Source: Lentinula raphanica
Taxonomy: Eukaryota > Basidiomycota > Agaricomycetes > Agaricales > Omphalotaceae
DNA length: 64,000 nucleotides
Assembly (NCBI GenBank): GCA_027919835.1
Contig: JANVFP010000045.1
Coordinates: 1 to 64,000 of the forward strand
Reading direction: 5' to 3'
Made by a program: the position numbers and the translations under genes
The notes under the pieces: generated by a model
What the model was told of the DNA's origin: nothing
Databases searched by the model: none
The model's input: the letters and a program-made list of their open reading frames with translations, nothing else
Part shown: positions 10,895-22,393 of the stretch, piece after piece
How the letters are laid out: each line of letters opens with the position of its first letter
Position numbering within the stretch: the stretch's first letter is position 1

Positions 10895-11441
10895 ATGCGT
10901 TTCCAAAGTCTCGCGCTCATCTGCATATACCTCGTGGTTCTCGTGGCATATGCAGCACCTATTCCTCGTCAGGCAAGTTTTCCACAAGTCATTCAAAACA
11001 CCTCCCTCCCCCAGTCGATATTTCAAACGAGAATCATCTTATTAATCGTTCTTCCACTCACAGGATGGGTTTCCTCCCACCCTCGCACCTCGAAGCTCGG
11101 CAAAACTGAAAATCACAAAGATCACTTTGCATTACTCGGATGCCGATTTTCAGCGTGCGTGGATGTCCACGGTAGTTGGGAGCTCTGCAAACGAAGACAG
11201 GGATATGAAGGAGCTCATGCGGCAGGCTATTAACCGGTATTTGGAGGATAAAGATACGAAGTATGAGAAGAAGAGTGTTGATGATGGGCGTTTCGCGTAT
11301 AAGGGGAAGGAACAAGGTTCTCAAGCAGGAATGGCCGAGTTTGATATAGAGACGAAAGACGAGAAAGGGAAGGTGAAGGAACATAAAGGGGGTGAGATGT
11401 ATGTCAACACGATGAGTATGAATGTTATGAAACTTCCTTAG
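10895..11441 (+). CDS. Small secreted protein SSP2, 151 aa
   Basis: Exons 10895-10972 and 11064-11441, split in phase 0. The donor reads CAG then GCAAGT, so this is a GC-AG intron; the paralogous SSP3 has GTAAGT at the same site. Exon 1 is a signal peptide (MRFQSLALICIYLVVLVAYA, cleavage before AP). The mature part opens with LAPRSSAK, continues with strand ITKITLHYS, a helix around MKELMRQAINRYL, then charged strand-and-loop segments ending GGEMYVNTMSM. It is close to SSP3 and distant from SSP1. No cysteine framework and no known enzyme motif; function unknown. Confidence 0.8.
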
Positions 11442-12016
11442 TTGAGTAGTTGAGGTTTTGAGTGCACCTCGGCCCTCTATAGTGTGCGATGTATTGTGTG
11501 TACGGTTATTAGATAGTTGGATAGAAGAGACTGAACCTTTCTTGATGCCCGTGCGATGCTCGAACCCAGAAACGATCGTAATAAGTATATTGGTGTACGA
11601 AGACGCCTTGTCAATGATAGATTCGATCACTATCGGAAACGAGGCTCGATGACGTCGGAGGATGCTATGCCCAAGCAGTCCAGAAAGACGCATATGGGTA
11701 CATTCACGTAGCTCTATGATGTGCAAAGTACATGTCGTGTGTATAGTCATTAGATTTTGGAAGGAGATCATTAATCGTTCCGCTCAAACTTCCAAGGATG
11801 AGATTTCCGACTCCTATCAGCCTCGTAACTCGAAATTCGGAAACACTGAGAGTCAGACGCATCGTTATTAGAGGTGGCTTGTGATGCCGTTGGAATGATG
11901 CTCATGGCAGCCCGTCGCTGCTGGATGCCAATTGGTTGTTAGTATGTAGACTCCATGAACCGATGGCCTCTGGCAGAGTCAGCCAGAGTCCCATCGGTTC
12001 TTCCTGGTATAGCCTG

Positions 12017-12039
12017 GTATATACGAGTCTCGTATATAC
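12017..12039. other. Perfect 11-bp inverted repeat upstream of SSP3
   Basis: GTATATACGAG, one base, then CTCGTATATAC. It lies about 190 bp upstream of the SSP3 leader element, so it is a candidate promoter operator or cruciform. The equivalent spot upstream of SSP2 is only partly similar. Confidence 0.7.
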
Positions 12040-12229
12040 TTATCAGAATCTATTTTACCGATTTCCCTGGTGCTAGCCTGTGCAGGCCAAGGCCTGCCAA
12101 GGCTAGTCAATGATACCGAGAAAGGGATGGATCATTATCGATTATCGTGCTACACATCAGATTCTTCAAAGTTCAGCCCCAGCATCATTTGTCGCGATCC
12201 CTCCCATCTTGTCTTCGCACTATCACTTC

Positions 12230-12245
12230 CCTTGCTGGTCAAAGG
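12230..12245 (+). promoter_or_regulatory. SSP leader element, copy 3
   Basis: CCTTGCTGGTCAAAGG, again three bases before a GTGAGT donor. The following leader exon begins near 12330 with TTCTCGCTGGTCGACC as in SSP2. Confidence 0.7.
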
Positions 12246-12639
12246 AAGGTGAGTATACGATTTCGAATCGCAGTATGCGTAAAACGCCGCCTACTAATCA
12301 GACCTACTACATATCTGTTATTTACTAGTTCTCGCTGGTCGACCTGCTGTTCACGCACCGATACTCTACTGAACTTTGCTCTCTCAAATTTTCTGCAACG
12401 TACGTTGTGAATCATACTCTATATAGTATAACATGATCCAGACTTCGACACCTACGATCTTCCTCTAGCTCTCTCGAATATCAAGCATCAACGATCAACG
12501 TCCTTCTCAAACTCGATTGCTCAAACCTCTTTCTTCATCGTTCTTCGAGTAAGTCCAACGGTGTCTGATTATTCGACTGCGTTCGTCATTAATACTCACA
12601 TCGTATTCGGGTAGATCAACCTTACGTTCACTTCTCAAC

Positions 12640-13171
12640 ATGCGTTTCCAAAGTCTTGCGCTCATCTGCATATACCTCATCGTTCTCGTGGCATATGCAG
12701 CACCTGTTCCTCGTCAGGTAAGTCTCCCACAATTCGATAACACCTTCCCCGGTCGATCTTTTAAACGAGAATTGATCTCATTGATCGTTCTACGGATAGG
12801 ATGGGATTCCTATCACCCTCGCACCTCGAAGCTCGAAAAAACTAGAAATCACAAAGATCACTTTGCATTACTCGGAAGACGATATTCGGGGTGTGGGGAA
12901 TCCACCGCCTGGAAAAACCCAAGACGAGTACATGAGGGAGATCATGCGGGACGCTATCAACGGGTATTTGGAAGCGGGTATAGATACGAAGTATGAGAAG
13001 AAGAGGGTTGATGAGGGGCGTTTCGCGTATGAGGGGAAGGAAAAAGGGAGTCCCCAAGGAATGGCAAAGTTTGATATAGAGACGAAAGACGAGGAAGGGA
13101 CGAAGAAGGATCATAAAGGGGGCGAAATGTATGTCAACACGCTGAGGATGGGTGTTGAAAAATTCCCTTAA
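12640..13171 (+). CDS. Small secreted protein SSP3, 149 aa
   Basis: Exons 12640-12717 and 12800-13171, phase 0, with a normal GTAAGT donor. The signal peptide MRFQSLALICIYLIVLVAYA differs from SSP2 by one residue. The mature part shares LAPRSSKK, ITKITLHYS, a helix around YMREIMRDAINGYL, and the closing GGEMYVNTLRM with SSP2. Substitutions and small indels concentrate around the helix start and the loop after it. It is the downstream copy of the 1.8-kb tandem duplication. Function unknown; probably secreted. Confidence 0.8.
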
Positions 13172-13656
13172 GAGTAGTTGAGGTTTTGACTGCACGCTGG
13201 CTCTAGAGCGTGCGATGTATGGTGTGTACGGTAATCAGATAGTTGGATAGAAGAGGCTGAACCTCGCTTGATGCTCGAACCCAGAAAAAATCGCAAGTAT
13301 GTATATCGAACATGAAGAGAGGCCTTGTCAATGATCACTATGGGAGACTCGGACAAGAAGAGGCTCGATGAGGTCCGATTAAGTTGGTTCAAACTAGATT
13401 CCTCGAAAGAATTTCTGCCTCTTATTCCTCTCATTATTTCGAGCTGAGTCCTGAGTCCACAAGGGACGAGAAAACGTTCTGGCGGAATAGGGAACGTTCG
13501 TCCAACGTTTGTCGTTGTCGAGGGAAACTTGAAGGGTAAGAAAGAAATTCCCACGGGTCAAGTAACCTAAATCGGCAAAATTTTGCTCTCTTACACTTAC
13601 ACTTTCACCTTCACCTTCACCTCTCTCCCTCAAAATGCCTGTACTTGGGTTATAAC

Positions 13657-13693
13657 AGGGTGGAATTCAACTTACGAAGAAGAATTCCACCCT
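13657..13693. other. Perfect 12-bp inverted repeat with 13-bp spacer
   Basis: AGGGTGGAATTC at 13657-13668 and GAATTCCACCCT at 13682-13693. It lies about 110 bp upstream of the proposed methyltransferase ATG. It could be a hairpin in the mRNA leader, a dimeric protein site or the termini of a tiny mobile remnant. Confidence 0.75.
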
Positions 13694-13799
13694 ATAGAGC
13701 TGACCTTTTAGAGCTACTGATAGACCATAGACGAACTCAACATAGAACCCTAGAGGATACCCTTAGAGAAAAATCTTCTGCGCTAGAAAAAATTTCATC

Positions 13800-15314
13800 A
13801 TGTATCGCACCTCAAACCAATCCTTCGCGACAAGTATACCATTATGCGCACCGACTGCGTGTCTTCCTTCTCTTTCCAAACTCTCTCTCAGTCTTTTCTC
13901 ATCTACCCACCTCCAAGAGTCCCTAGAAAAGCTGCTGGAGCTATACGCTCCCCAGCCTCAGCCTCCTCGATCTGCATTACCTCCCAAACTCATCTTACCC
14001 ACTCGGAAACATCGGCAGGTCATTCACGACGAGTCGGTTCCGGATTCTGGGTACGCTTCTGCTGAAGAAGAAGAAGAGGATGATTGCACTTTTGAAGAGG
14101 AGGAGGAGGAGGAGGAGCTGCTCGTTCCGAATCCCAATGATGATGACCAAATGGATATCCTCCGAGCTGACCCTCTCGAACGTGCGTTTGCCCTTAAATG
14201 GCTCACCAACTTCATCGCTCGGTCCGATGAATGGGTTTCTTCTGCCTGCGATAGCGAAGAAGAGGAAGCAGAGGTGGAAAGGCGGGCAGAAGCAGTAGAA
14301 TCGGCAACGAACCTCCTTTCGATATTACTCGGAGATGACCAAGAAGACCCCACCGACGTGTCCCTCACACGTTCCTTTCGGTTTTCCCTTTCCACACCCG
14401 ATGGACATGGACATGGACGGGGACCCCGGATCATCGAAGTAGAGCTGAACGACGCGCCGTTGTCGGATGCAGACCATACCTGTGTCGGACTGCAGAGCTG
14501 GGCGAGCTCGGTTGTGTTGTCCGAGCGAATGTGCAAGGATCCTGTGCGGTTTTTGGCGTCTCCCGGTGTGAACGGTGTGAACGGTGCGCAGACTCAGAGC
14601 AACGAGGGCGTCGGTTCGACGGGTTTGCGTGTGTTGGAGTTGGGAGCAGGAACGGGGCTGTTGAGTATTGTCGTTGCGAAGATACTTTCGAGCTCAGGCT
14701 CCTCTCCTTCTTCGTCTTCGTCCGCGTCACCGCTTGGTGCGGCGGCGTCGATATTCGCTACGGACTATCATCCCGAGGTGTTGTGTAACCTCCGTGATAA
14801 TATATCTACCAACTTTCCTTCTTCGCCTCCTTCATCTCTCAACCGTTGCCCACCTGAGCCACCTTATCCAATCTCCATCTACCAACTCGACTGGGAACAC
14901 CCCGACTACTCCGCGCCTCTCGACGAACCGTTCGATCTCATCCTCGGGGCTGATGTGATCTACCATCCTGAGCACGCGAGGTGGATCAAGTCGTGTGTGG
15001 AGCGGTTGCTTGCGAGGGGAGGAATATTCTGGCTGATGATGGCCCTCCGCATCGGTGGTCGACACGAAGGGATGTTTCATACGGTCGAGGATATTTTTCC
15101 AGATCCAGATGCAGATGCACAGTCGTCGTCGTCGTCTTCGTCTGCGGTATCGATGTGCGCAAGAGACGATCAGGACCAGGACAAGGGCGATAGTCAGAAA
15201 ACCGATTGGCAGTTGTCTATTCTGGAAAAATGCAAGCTTGGGAAGATGAAAGGCATCGGACGCGCAGATGAGAGTGGGTATTTGTTGTTCAAGATTGGAT
15301 GGGTGCGATGCTAG
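13800..15314 (+). CDS. Family-16 S-adenosylmethionine-dependent protein methyltransferase
   Basis: A single uninterrupted frame of 504 codons. The N-terminal 200 residues are partly acidic (runs of Glu around residues 90-110 and 150-165). The C-terminal half holds a class I methyltransferase fold of the Methyltransf_16 type (lysine methyltransferases such as FAM86 and METTL21 relatives): motif I VLELGAGTGLLSIVVAK (about residue 280), acidic post-I motif ATDYHPEVLCNL, and DLILGADVIYHPEHA. Family members methylate lysines on proteins such as elongation factors; the substrate here cannot be told. It is longer than usual because of the acidic N-terminal part and Ser-rich inserts. The start is uncertain: an upstream exon is possible and the first residues (MYRTSNQS) are not family-diagnostic. 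Confidence 0.75.
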   Translation: MYRTSNQSFATSIPLCAPTACLPSLSKLSLSLFSSTHLQESLEKLLELYAPQPQPPRSALPPKLILPTRKHRQVIHDESVPDSGYASAEEEEEDDCTFEEEEEEEELLVPNPNDDDQMDILRADPLERAFALKWLTNFIARSDEWVSSACDSEEEEAEVERRAEAVESATNLLSILLGDDQEDPTDVSLTRSFRFSLSTPDGHGHGRGPRIIEVELNDAPLSDADHTCVGLQSWASSVVLSERMCKDPVRFLASPGVNGVNGAQTQSNEGVGSTGLRVLELGAGTGLLSIVVAKILSSSGSSPSSSSSASPLGAAASIFATDYHPEVLCNLRDNISTNFPSSPPSSLNRCPPEPPYPISIYQLDWEHPDYSAPLDEPFDLILGADVIYHPEHARWIKSCVERLLARGGIFWLMMALRIGGRHEGMFHTVEDIFPDPDADAQSSSSSSSAVSMCARDDQDQDKGDSQKTDWQLSILEKCKLGKMKGIGRADESGYLLFKIGWVRC

Positions 15315-15604
15315 CTTTGAATGAAGTTGTTGCTTTCGTTCGTTCGATAGATAATACTAGATATATGTATGAATTTGGGTGGGTTTATGTAGAGGTATTG
15401 TGTAAAGTATAATCGTAATTCTACCAGTATTGGTCCTTGGAATTAGTACATCTTGGTATATCGAACGAATATGTAACAAAGAGATCTCGAGGCGTCCTAA
15501 TCATAACGCTTGTTCAAAGGAGCGAAAGGTACGAAGAAAATCCAGATATATAAGCTTCGCGAACATCTGTATAACGATCCTTGTACGCGCTCACAAACCA
15601 AGCA
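15315..15604. other. Intergenic between convergent genes
   Basis: Holds the 3' ends of the methyltransferase (plus) and the unknown gene at 15605 (minus). Nothing else recognised. Confidence 0.5.
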
Positions 15605-16583
15605 TCATCTCGAACGACCACGACCAGTAAGCACATTCGCATAAGAACGAGTAGACACAGACGCGTCGGAATCATCACCACTCTCACTATGATACACATG
15701 CTGCCATTCTTGCTCCAAATCGCGAGGCAGAGGCATAGGCGTATCGTGCATGAACGCGAGCTCGTCGAGCACGATGACGGACCGAACGGCAGGGATGAGT
15801 TCAAAGTCGGTGTCTGTGTAAGATAAAAGATGAAACGAGGTCAGTCAAGGGAGAAAGCCCAAACAAGGGAAGACAAAGGGTCTAGGAAGGGGTAACTTGA
15901 TAAAAGTACTTACCCTTGTTCTTCCGAGGTTTCCGAATTGAGCTGGTAGGCTTTATCAAGTCTACCAGCTTCACCTCTGTGTACTCTGTGCCTGTGCCGC
16001 TCTCACTGGACGAGTCCTTTCTCCCACTCGGGAGAACTCTACCTCCTTCGAATTCCTCCCGGACATTCTGTACACCATCTACGCATGCTTCGTCGGCTTT
16101 GTCGTCAGGAGTATCATGATCAAATCCAGAACCTGGCAGACGTCTAGTCTTCTTCCGAGTACTTCGTGTACTCCGAATACTATTCGTCGTCCCACTAGCG
16201 GAAGACTTCTTCCGACCTTCAGGTGATGAGGTCAAGATAGTGGTAGGCTTTGAACCGAGCCCTCCTTTCAGAGCTTTAGCTTCCTGCGCCCGAGTATACT
16301 CCTCTAACCGCTTGACACGCTGACGATCGTGCTCGAACGCGCGTTGGTCTTTGAAACTAGCGAGGGAGGGGAAGGATGCGGAGAGAGAGGGAGGAGAGAC
16401 GTCCGAGTTGGTTGTTGGGTCGGATCTGGTGTCCGTATCGACGACGACGTTGTTGTCGGAAGTGGTGGTAGCGACAGCTCGCTGAGTAGAAGTAGAAGTA
16501 GTAGCAGCGTCCGCAGTGCGATTATCACGTTTGAAGAGAGCAGAGGCTTCCTTCAATGACTTGACAGCGGAGGAGAGAGCCAT
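15605..16583 (-). CDS. Disordered basic protein of unknown function, 292 aa
   Basis: Two exons on the minus strand, 15914-16583 and 15605-15813, join in phase (G then AC makes Asp) to give 292 residues. The start chosen is the first ATG in frame (MALSSAVKSL). A short helix with RQRVKRLEEYTRAQEAKAL sits near residue 100, followed by Ser/Thr/Lys/Arg-rich sequence with basic patches (RSTRKKTRR) that look nuclear. The C-terminal exon is more conserved-looking (FELIPAVRSVIVLDELAF). No known domain is recognised. Confidence 0.65.
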
Positions 16584-17339
16584 TAGATACTTGAGCACTT
16601 GAAAGATTGGTAGCGGTGGTGTTGTGGTGGTTGGTTTATAAGAGGTTCGAGGTAGATAGAGGAGTCATAATATACTGATAAGCCATAGTTAGCCCCACCA
16701 GAACAAAAGCGGTAATCAGGGGGGGTTTCTGTGTCTGAGGATGACGAATTGCGGTAACTATTCCGCATAAGGCGGTGTTTGAGTCTTGACACTTTGTGAC
16801 GAATGGGCTATGACTCTTGAGCTTGAGCTGGAAGAGCGCACGTTGGTTGTATTGGATATCTGGATATTGGATGCTGGACGCGAAGAAGGAAGAAAGGAAA
16901 GAGAAGAAAGGAAATATCGATGGCAAAGCGTTGACCAACGTTGAACAAATCGGATTCGGAACGGTCTCTAGGGTTTCTGATAGGATAAGATAAGATAAGA
17001 TCATATCGCTCGTAACCGTATAGGGGCTTCTGCGTTCTTCCTCTTCTCTTCGATCTAAGAGTAACCAATAGTGGCAGTCTTGGGTCAATTCTTAAATCGA
17101 TGCTACTCCCAGCAAGGTTGGTGAATACCAGCTTTTGCGATGTTTGATGATCCCGCCTACGGCTGATGCTCAACGTTCAACGTCCAACAGTGAGCGACGC
17201 AGTATCCGTATGGAACGCAGATTTTGACGAGGATTTACAGGTTTATCCCAATCCATTCGTCATCATGCGACGTAAATACCTTTGTGTCAGGAGATTCAGA
17301 ACGAGTAGACGAGCGTTACACGAAACACGCACATCAATA
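16584..17339. other. Intergenic: promoter of the 15605 gene and 3' flank of GH17
   Basis: No gene recognised. A short GATAAGATAAGATAAG run sits near 16980-17000, a possible GATA-factor site cluster. Confidence 0.4.
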
Positions 17340-18703
17340 TCAACACTCGATTCGTGCTCGCCAATCCCATTTATCACTTCCGTTGAGAAATTTGACGCCC
17401 CAGCCGTCAATATCATCTTCCCAGCTGCGCCACATCCAGCCAATATTCATCTGTTTGAAGTAGTCCTCACATTGAGAATCAAGAAGGTTCCAGTATCCCT
17501 CGGAGGACGCTATCGAAGCAACAACATCAGGCGAGTTGGGCGCAAACTCGTCTTCGTTCGTCGGCCATCCGGTCTACAGAGCCTTCAAGTTCAGTGGCAT
17601 GCAAGATAAAAAGCACACTGTACGGTCTGTCGCTCACCTGAGTAACCAAAATCGGTCTCCCCTCCGCAATACTCTGGAAATACTCAATATCCTGTATAAA
17701 ATCATTCCAACTCGTGCTTGCGTTCCCACCATCTGTCGCGTCAAACGCAAAGTATGGAAAGTTATTGACCATGAAAAAGTCCACTGCGTCTGCTACGGGG
17801 GTGATGTTTCCGGAGCTTTGCCAGCCAAAGGCGAGATCGGAGATGGAGAGTGGGATGTCTGAGAGTCCTGCGGTGGTGAGGTTTTGACGGACTTGGGTGA
17901 TGTAGGATGCGAGTGCGGCAGGTGAGCCGGCGTCGTTGTCGTATAGTGGCTCGTCGCCTGGAAAGTATGTCAGTCGAAATGTATAATGATTTTTCGAGTG
18001 AGAGGTTTGGTTCACCGATGGCGATCGCGAGCACTGGACCTGGGTTGTTGATGACTGCCTGCGAAATCGTCAATCGTTTAGTTGGCGCGACTCAACAACG
18101 GCTTGAGCAAAGAACACTCACCTGTGTCACAGCTTCGATCCGAGGAACACTCTTAATCAGAAACGTATCATTAGGTCCGTAATTCTGCCCTACAGCATGG
18201 ATCGGAAGAGTCCAAGCGAGAGGTATAATATCGATTCCGACGATTTCAGCGGCGGTGATGATACCTTTGGTTTTATCGCGTTGAGAGTTAGAGGATTGTG
18301 AATTTGTGTTAGATCGATGGATGAATGTAGGTGTACGTACCGTCGTAGTAGCTCACATCTGCACCAGTACCGCAAAACTCGAATGTGATCACCACACGGG
18401 CTCCGCGTTCTTTCATCGCATTGAAGTCTTGTGTCATTTCTTCCGTGGATCGACAGGCCTAGAGAGCATCGATCAACGTTAACGTTTACCGCTTGAACGC
18501 GTTCGAGAATTCATGAATAGCAGCAACTCGCAGCAACTCACCTCGATGTCATATACGAACCCTTCCCACGCATACATGCTCTTGATTCTCTCTAACCTGT
18601 TCCAACTAGAGCCAGAAGCGGAATCGGAGTCGTGAGCTCCATGCGATGTTGCAGCGTAGCCTAGGATGAAGCTCAACAGAGCCAGGATGTTGAAAGAAAT
18701 CAT
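17340..18703 (-). CDS. Secreted glycoside hydrolase family 17 (beta-1,3-glucanase-like)
   Basis: Six minus-strand exons (18542-18703, 18341-18458, 18122-18264, 18016-18058, 17638-17957, 17340-17573) join in phase to 339 residues, a normal length for a fungal GH17 cell-wall glucanase or transglycosylase. An N-terminal signal peptide (MISFNILALLSFILGYAATS) leads into VITFEFCGTGADVSYYDG, the acid/base region AIGDEPLYDN (Glu about 158), VDFFMVNNFPYF and the nucleophile region ILVTQTGWPTN. In characterised GH17 enzymes the residue before TGWP is the catalytic Glu. Here it is Gln262, encoded by CAG at the exon 5 end, so activity may be altered. The C-terminus MWRSWEDDIDGWG is typical. Likely extracellular or wall-bound, acting on beta-1,3-glucan. 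Confidence 0.85.
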
Positions 18704-19229
18704 CGTTGGCGTTCGTTCGTTCGTTCGTCGTCGACGAAGGAGGTTTAAGAAGCAGCAATTGCATGCATCATAAAAGAAGAAGTGCAATTAGAGAAGGAGC
18801 TGGGGCTCCTGACCGGAACACATGATGATTCCTATGCCTCCATGCGAGTAGGATCCGGGAGAAGCCATAATATGTGCTTGGTGATATGAAGGGTGCTGTT
18901 CAGCTTTATTTGAGGGTTTTGAGTGCCAGTGGTAAAACGTCGGGAATTCCTGCAGATGATATTGATGATGATGTATCGAAAAGGCTTTTAACGTTAAACG
19001 TTATCTCGACGTGCGGAGAACGAGTAGCTGTGTAACGTGCATATCTCCCTTGAAGAGATCAGCCATTAGACGAGATTATATGCAGGAACGATGAGGGCTG
19101 TTTGAGGGGGTTTAGAGAAAAGTGGCAGTCGTTCCAAATCAAGAAGGTTCACGACCACGTGTCAGCGCGGGTACAAATTCCGCGTTCCGATTTCCAAAAA
19201 CAAACACCTCTTGCATTTTGACCATCATC
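18704..19229. other. Intergenic, divergent promoter region
   Basis: Lies between the GH17 gene (minus) and the gene at 19230 (plus). It includes a CGTTCGTTCGTTCGTCGTCGTCG-like simple stretch near 18713-18733. Nothing else recognised. Confidence 0.4.
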
Positions 19230-20124
19230 ATGATCATGACCATGAACCACCACGACCTCGCCATGTCCGACTCCATCCCTCACGCCTACAACATCCCCCA
19301 CGCCTACAAAGCCCTGTTCGCTCCCATGGTCCCTACCTCAAGAGTCCAACTCTCCCAGCGATTCCCGCAAGAATCCTCTCTCATCAAGGATGCTATCCTC
19401 AAACAAATGTACACTTTACACGCTGAAGACTCTTCTGATCGCCTTGAGTCTATCATCAACTCGCTCATGGATGAATCTGAAGTTCCAAGAGATGCGCTGG
19501 ACAGATTTAATGATTTCCTTCTCAAGAGGGCGAAGAAGAAGATTGATAAGGAGAAGCAGAGTGTGGATAGAGGTAAGGGGTTGTTACGGAGATGGGTTGA
19601 GCAGGATCAGGGGATTAGAGATGATGAGAGCTGGGAGGATCTGTTGACGGTGCGTATAGGCGAGGTCGACATCCTCATTGGGCCTTTCGTGCTGATAGTA
19701 GTGGCTTTATACAGATCGTCAACCTCACACTCAAGAGCGACGAATTCGGCCAAATCCTCTTCGGCGAGATCACACCCGAACATCGTCAAAAAGCCCCGTG
19801 GCTACCTACGAAACCCAGTCAGATCCTCGCCGCTGCCCTCGCGCGTCCGAGACAATGGAAAGACGTCAGCGAGGGCGAGGAGCCAGGGAAACGATGGGTC
19901 GCTCAGTATATCTTGGGTCCTTTGAACGAGGTCTTGGATCCTGTTTGGACTAAACTTCAGTGAGTGGATTCTAGATAGGGTCAGTGGTGTGATTGAGTAC
20001 GGGAACGCTGATTTGCTTTGAATACAGACTTGGGCCATCTCATCCGAGGCCTCCGCTTGTACCCATTCTCACTAGACGCCAACGCTATGAACTGGACTGT
20101 CAGAATCGTCAAGCTAATCAATGA
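19230..20124 (+). CDS. Unknown cytosolic protein, about 253 aa
   Basis: Three exons, 19230-19649, 19715-19959 and 20028-20124, join in phase. The N-terminus carries a tandem IPHAY repeat. The middle is a set of amphipathic helices with many charged residues (for example LLKRAKKKIDKEKQ), and the second exon has FGQILFGEITPEHRQKAPWLP followed by KRWVAQYILGPLNEVLDPVW. No signal peptide, membrane segment or known catalytic motif. Alternative in-frame starts exist at 19242 and 19263. Function not recognised. Confidence 0.6.
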
Positions 20125-22393
20125 TCAATATTTCAATGAATTCATCAAGCTCAAGCACCTGTGATCCCATATACCGATGTATCTGTGAAGAATCTGAAGA
20201 TGTTTCTCAACGCGCTCTCTCGCATATGTTCCAAGCCTGTAATTTCTAGAATCTGTAATCCATGAATAATACGTTCAACTTTGTCACGACTTTGACTAGC
20301 TTTGATTGTGTATCCGATTCTCACATCCTGTCAGCGTGTCACTGGACGCGGGAGCGATATCCTCACATGCTACTCCAGTTTTCCAAGTATAAAATGTCCT
20401 ATGGAGTTCACTCCCACGAACAAACACTCCCGTCCTCCTCAGACTCCTTCTGCGACGCCGATATGCATTGACGTTCCAACTATTCCTCTCGAATCTCCTC
20501 GTGAACTATGAGCAGCGATTTTGAACTCGACTCAAACTAGGACTGAGACTCTAACGAGCACTAAAAATGCAGGAACCCTCTGGACTTTTTTCTCCCGTGC
20601 CAGTTAGGGTCTGGACGTGTGTGCGAGAAGAACTTTGCTCGGACTGGGCTGGGACTGTTGTGATATACATAGTCGAGGCTTGCGTCTTTTGAGATGCTCG
20701 TCGACAAGCTCTTCCGGGTACAGTTTGATGATGTTGTCGATATGATACGAGGTCTGGGTGTTGTGAGTTGTGTCGAAGTTGATTGGTAGTAGGACCTTCC
20801 CCAAACTAGGTGCCCTTGTCAACATCGTCTCCCCTCCAAGTTCTTGTGTGTCATGAAATCAGAAACGGCTTCCCTCCGGCCTTGGGTCGAGGATATTTTC
20901 TGGGTTCTTCCAGTTACGCTGAATGAGCGGTTGATGAGTGTGACTCATGCTAAGTAGAAGTTACCTGCCGCAGGGGGGCGCTGCCTTGAGGCTGCTGAAG
21001 GACTTCTCTCATGTCGCTGGTGTGATTGAAAGGATGCCGGTGAAGGATCGAAGTTTGAACATGCGTTGTTCTTGGAGATTGTTCTAGTACGGGTCGTAGT
21101 AGCCAGGCATTCAAGAGCATTAGTGAAGCAGAGCCTAATTGAACGTTAGCGATAAGTATGAACACAAGATTCCAGTTCACGGTACCTCAGGTACAGTACT
21201 CCGAGTTAGTGATAGCTGGTAGAAATGAATTCCCTTGAAGATCCAACTTCCGATTGAGTTGGGGGCCCGGGGATAGAGAAAAAGGGAACTTGGACAAACG
21301 AATGGCAGCGTGAAACTCGGACGCAAACATTCGACCAGTGCTAATTTCACTGTTCGACTGTCATGACCGTGCAAAATAACACATTCTACGTACACAGGAC
21401 CTGCTTGAGAGATTGAGAAACTCATGACTCGAGTAAGTACGAACCCGTCGCGAGGTTGTCTTGGTCTACTTCAACGAAGAACAAGAAACACCATATCTGT
21501 CGAATGAAATCAAAACTCCGAGTCGAGCACACCACGAGACGCCGCGGTCTCCAGCAGTCTCCAGCATACCTTTTCCTCCTGACCTACACGAGTAGCCCAC
21601 AATATCAACGGTCTCCTTCGTAACAATCTAGCACGCTCGCTGATCTTCAATACGATCCACATGTAATTTCGACAATGATATCGGATCCGGAGACGGGATT
21701 GCCAGGCGTGTTCGGATTCCGAGCGTGTGTGGGTGCGTTTTCTTTTACATCTTGCGTGGTAGCCGACGCATAACAGGTGAAACCCTTGACTGCCATTACC
21801 TGCTGCTACCGTTTTCGTAGGTCTTTGACTCTTTCTGTGATGACGGATCTCCTTCTTTGCGCGACTTCGGATAATTTAGCACCATTCCGCAGCGATTCAG
21901 CCAAAACGCTAGCAAAAGACCCGGAGTAGAGCAGCACGATTTTGAAGGTTTTTCGACTTGCAGACATGCTCATTGCGTTCTGCTGTACAGAGAGTCTTAG
22001 CACCCAACCTACGATTTGTCGGGGGAGTTGAATTCATGATGGTTGAAGCAGGAGAACGAGTCAAGGTTAGGAGCTATATTTGCAATCACGGACGGGCTTT
22101 CCGGCGGGCTGTTCAGTCACCGGTGTTCACTGTAGACGTCGATGTGCTCGAGATTCTGGAAGCCCTGAAGCTCTGAATGTGCTGGTGGTTGCCATCTGGC
22201 TAAGCTGTTGATCTGTAGCGTATGTTCAAAAGAAGAACTTCTGGAAATTCACATATCAATGTTTTTTAAAGAACGGTATTAACCGGGCTTGCCGTGAACA
22301 TCGGCCCACATACAATCAATCGCCGCTCGGTTTTGGTTTTCTTAACTTGTAACACTTTGTAGGCAAAAAGCCCCCTTCTCTTCATGTACCTTC
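20125..22393. other. Long segment without a convincing gene
   Basis: Minus-strand frames at 21180-20950 and 20825-20604 read like parts of a protein (for example TSYHIDNIIKLYPEELVD), and one at 21425-21177 opens with a fair start, but splice phases do not join cleanly and no family is recognised. A plus-strand frame at 21958-22176 is likewise unassigned. This could be a decayed gene. Confidence 0.3.

Larger units (their letters stand above)
9905..13380 (+). repeat. Tandem duplication of a ~1.8-kb SSP gene unit
   Basis: The block at about 9905-10080 is nearly identical to about 11705-11875, and similarity continues through promoter, leader intron, coding exons and 3' flank of SSP2 (unit 1, to about 11700) and SSP3 (unit 2, to about 13380). 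Order is SSP1 - block - SSP2 - block - SSP3. This is a head-to-tail duplication by unequal exchange. Confidence 0.75.

Noticed and set aside
14024..14536. 170-codon Ser-rich minus-strand frame
   Set aside because: Antisense of the acidic part of the methyltransferase gene.
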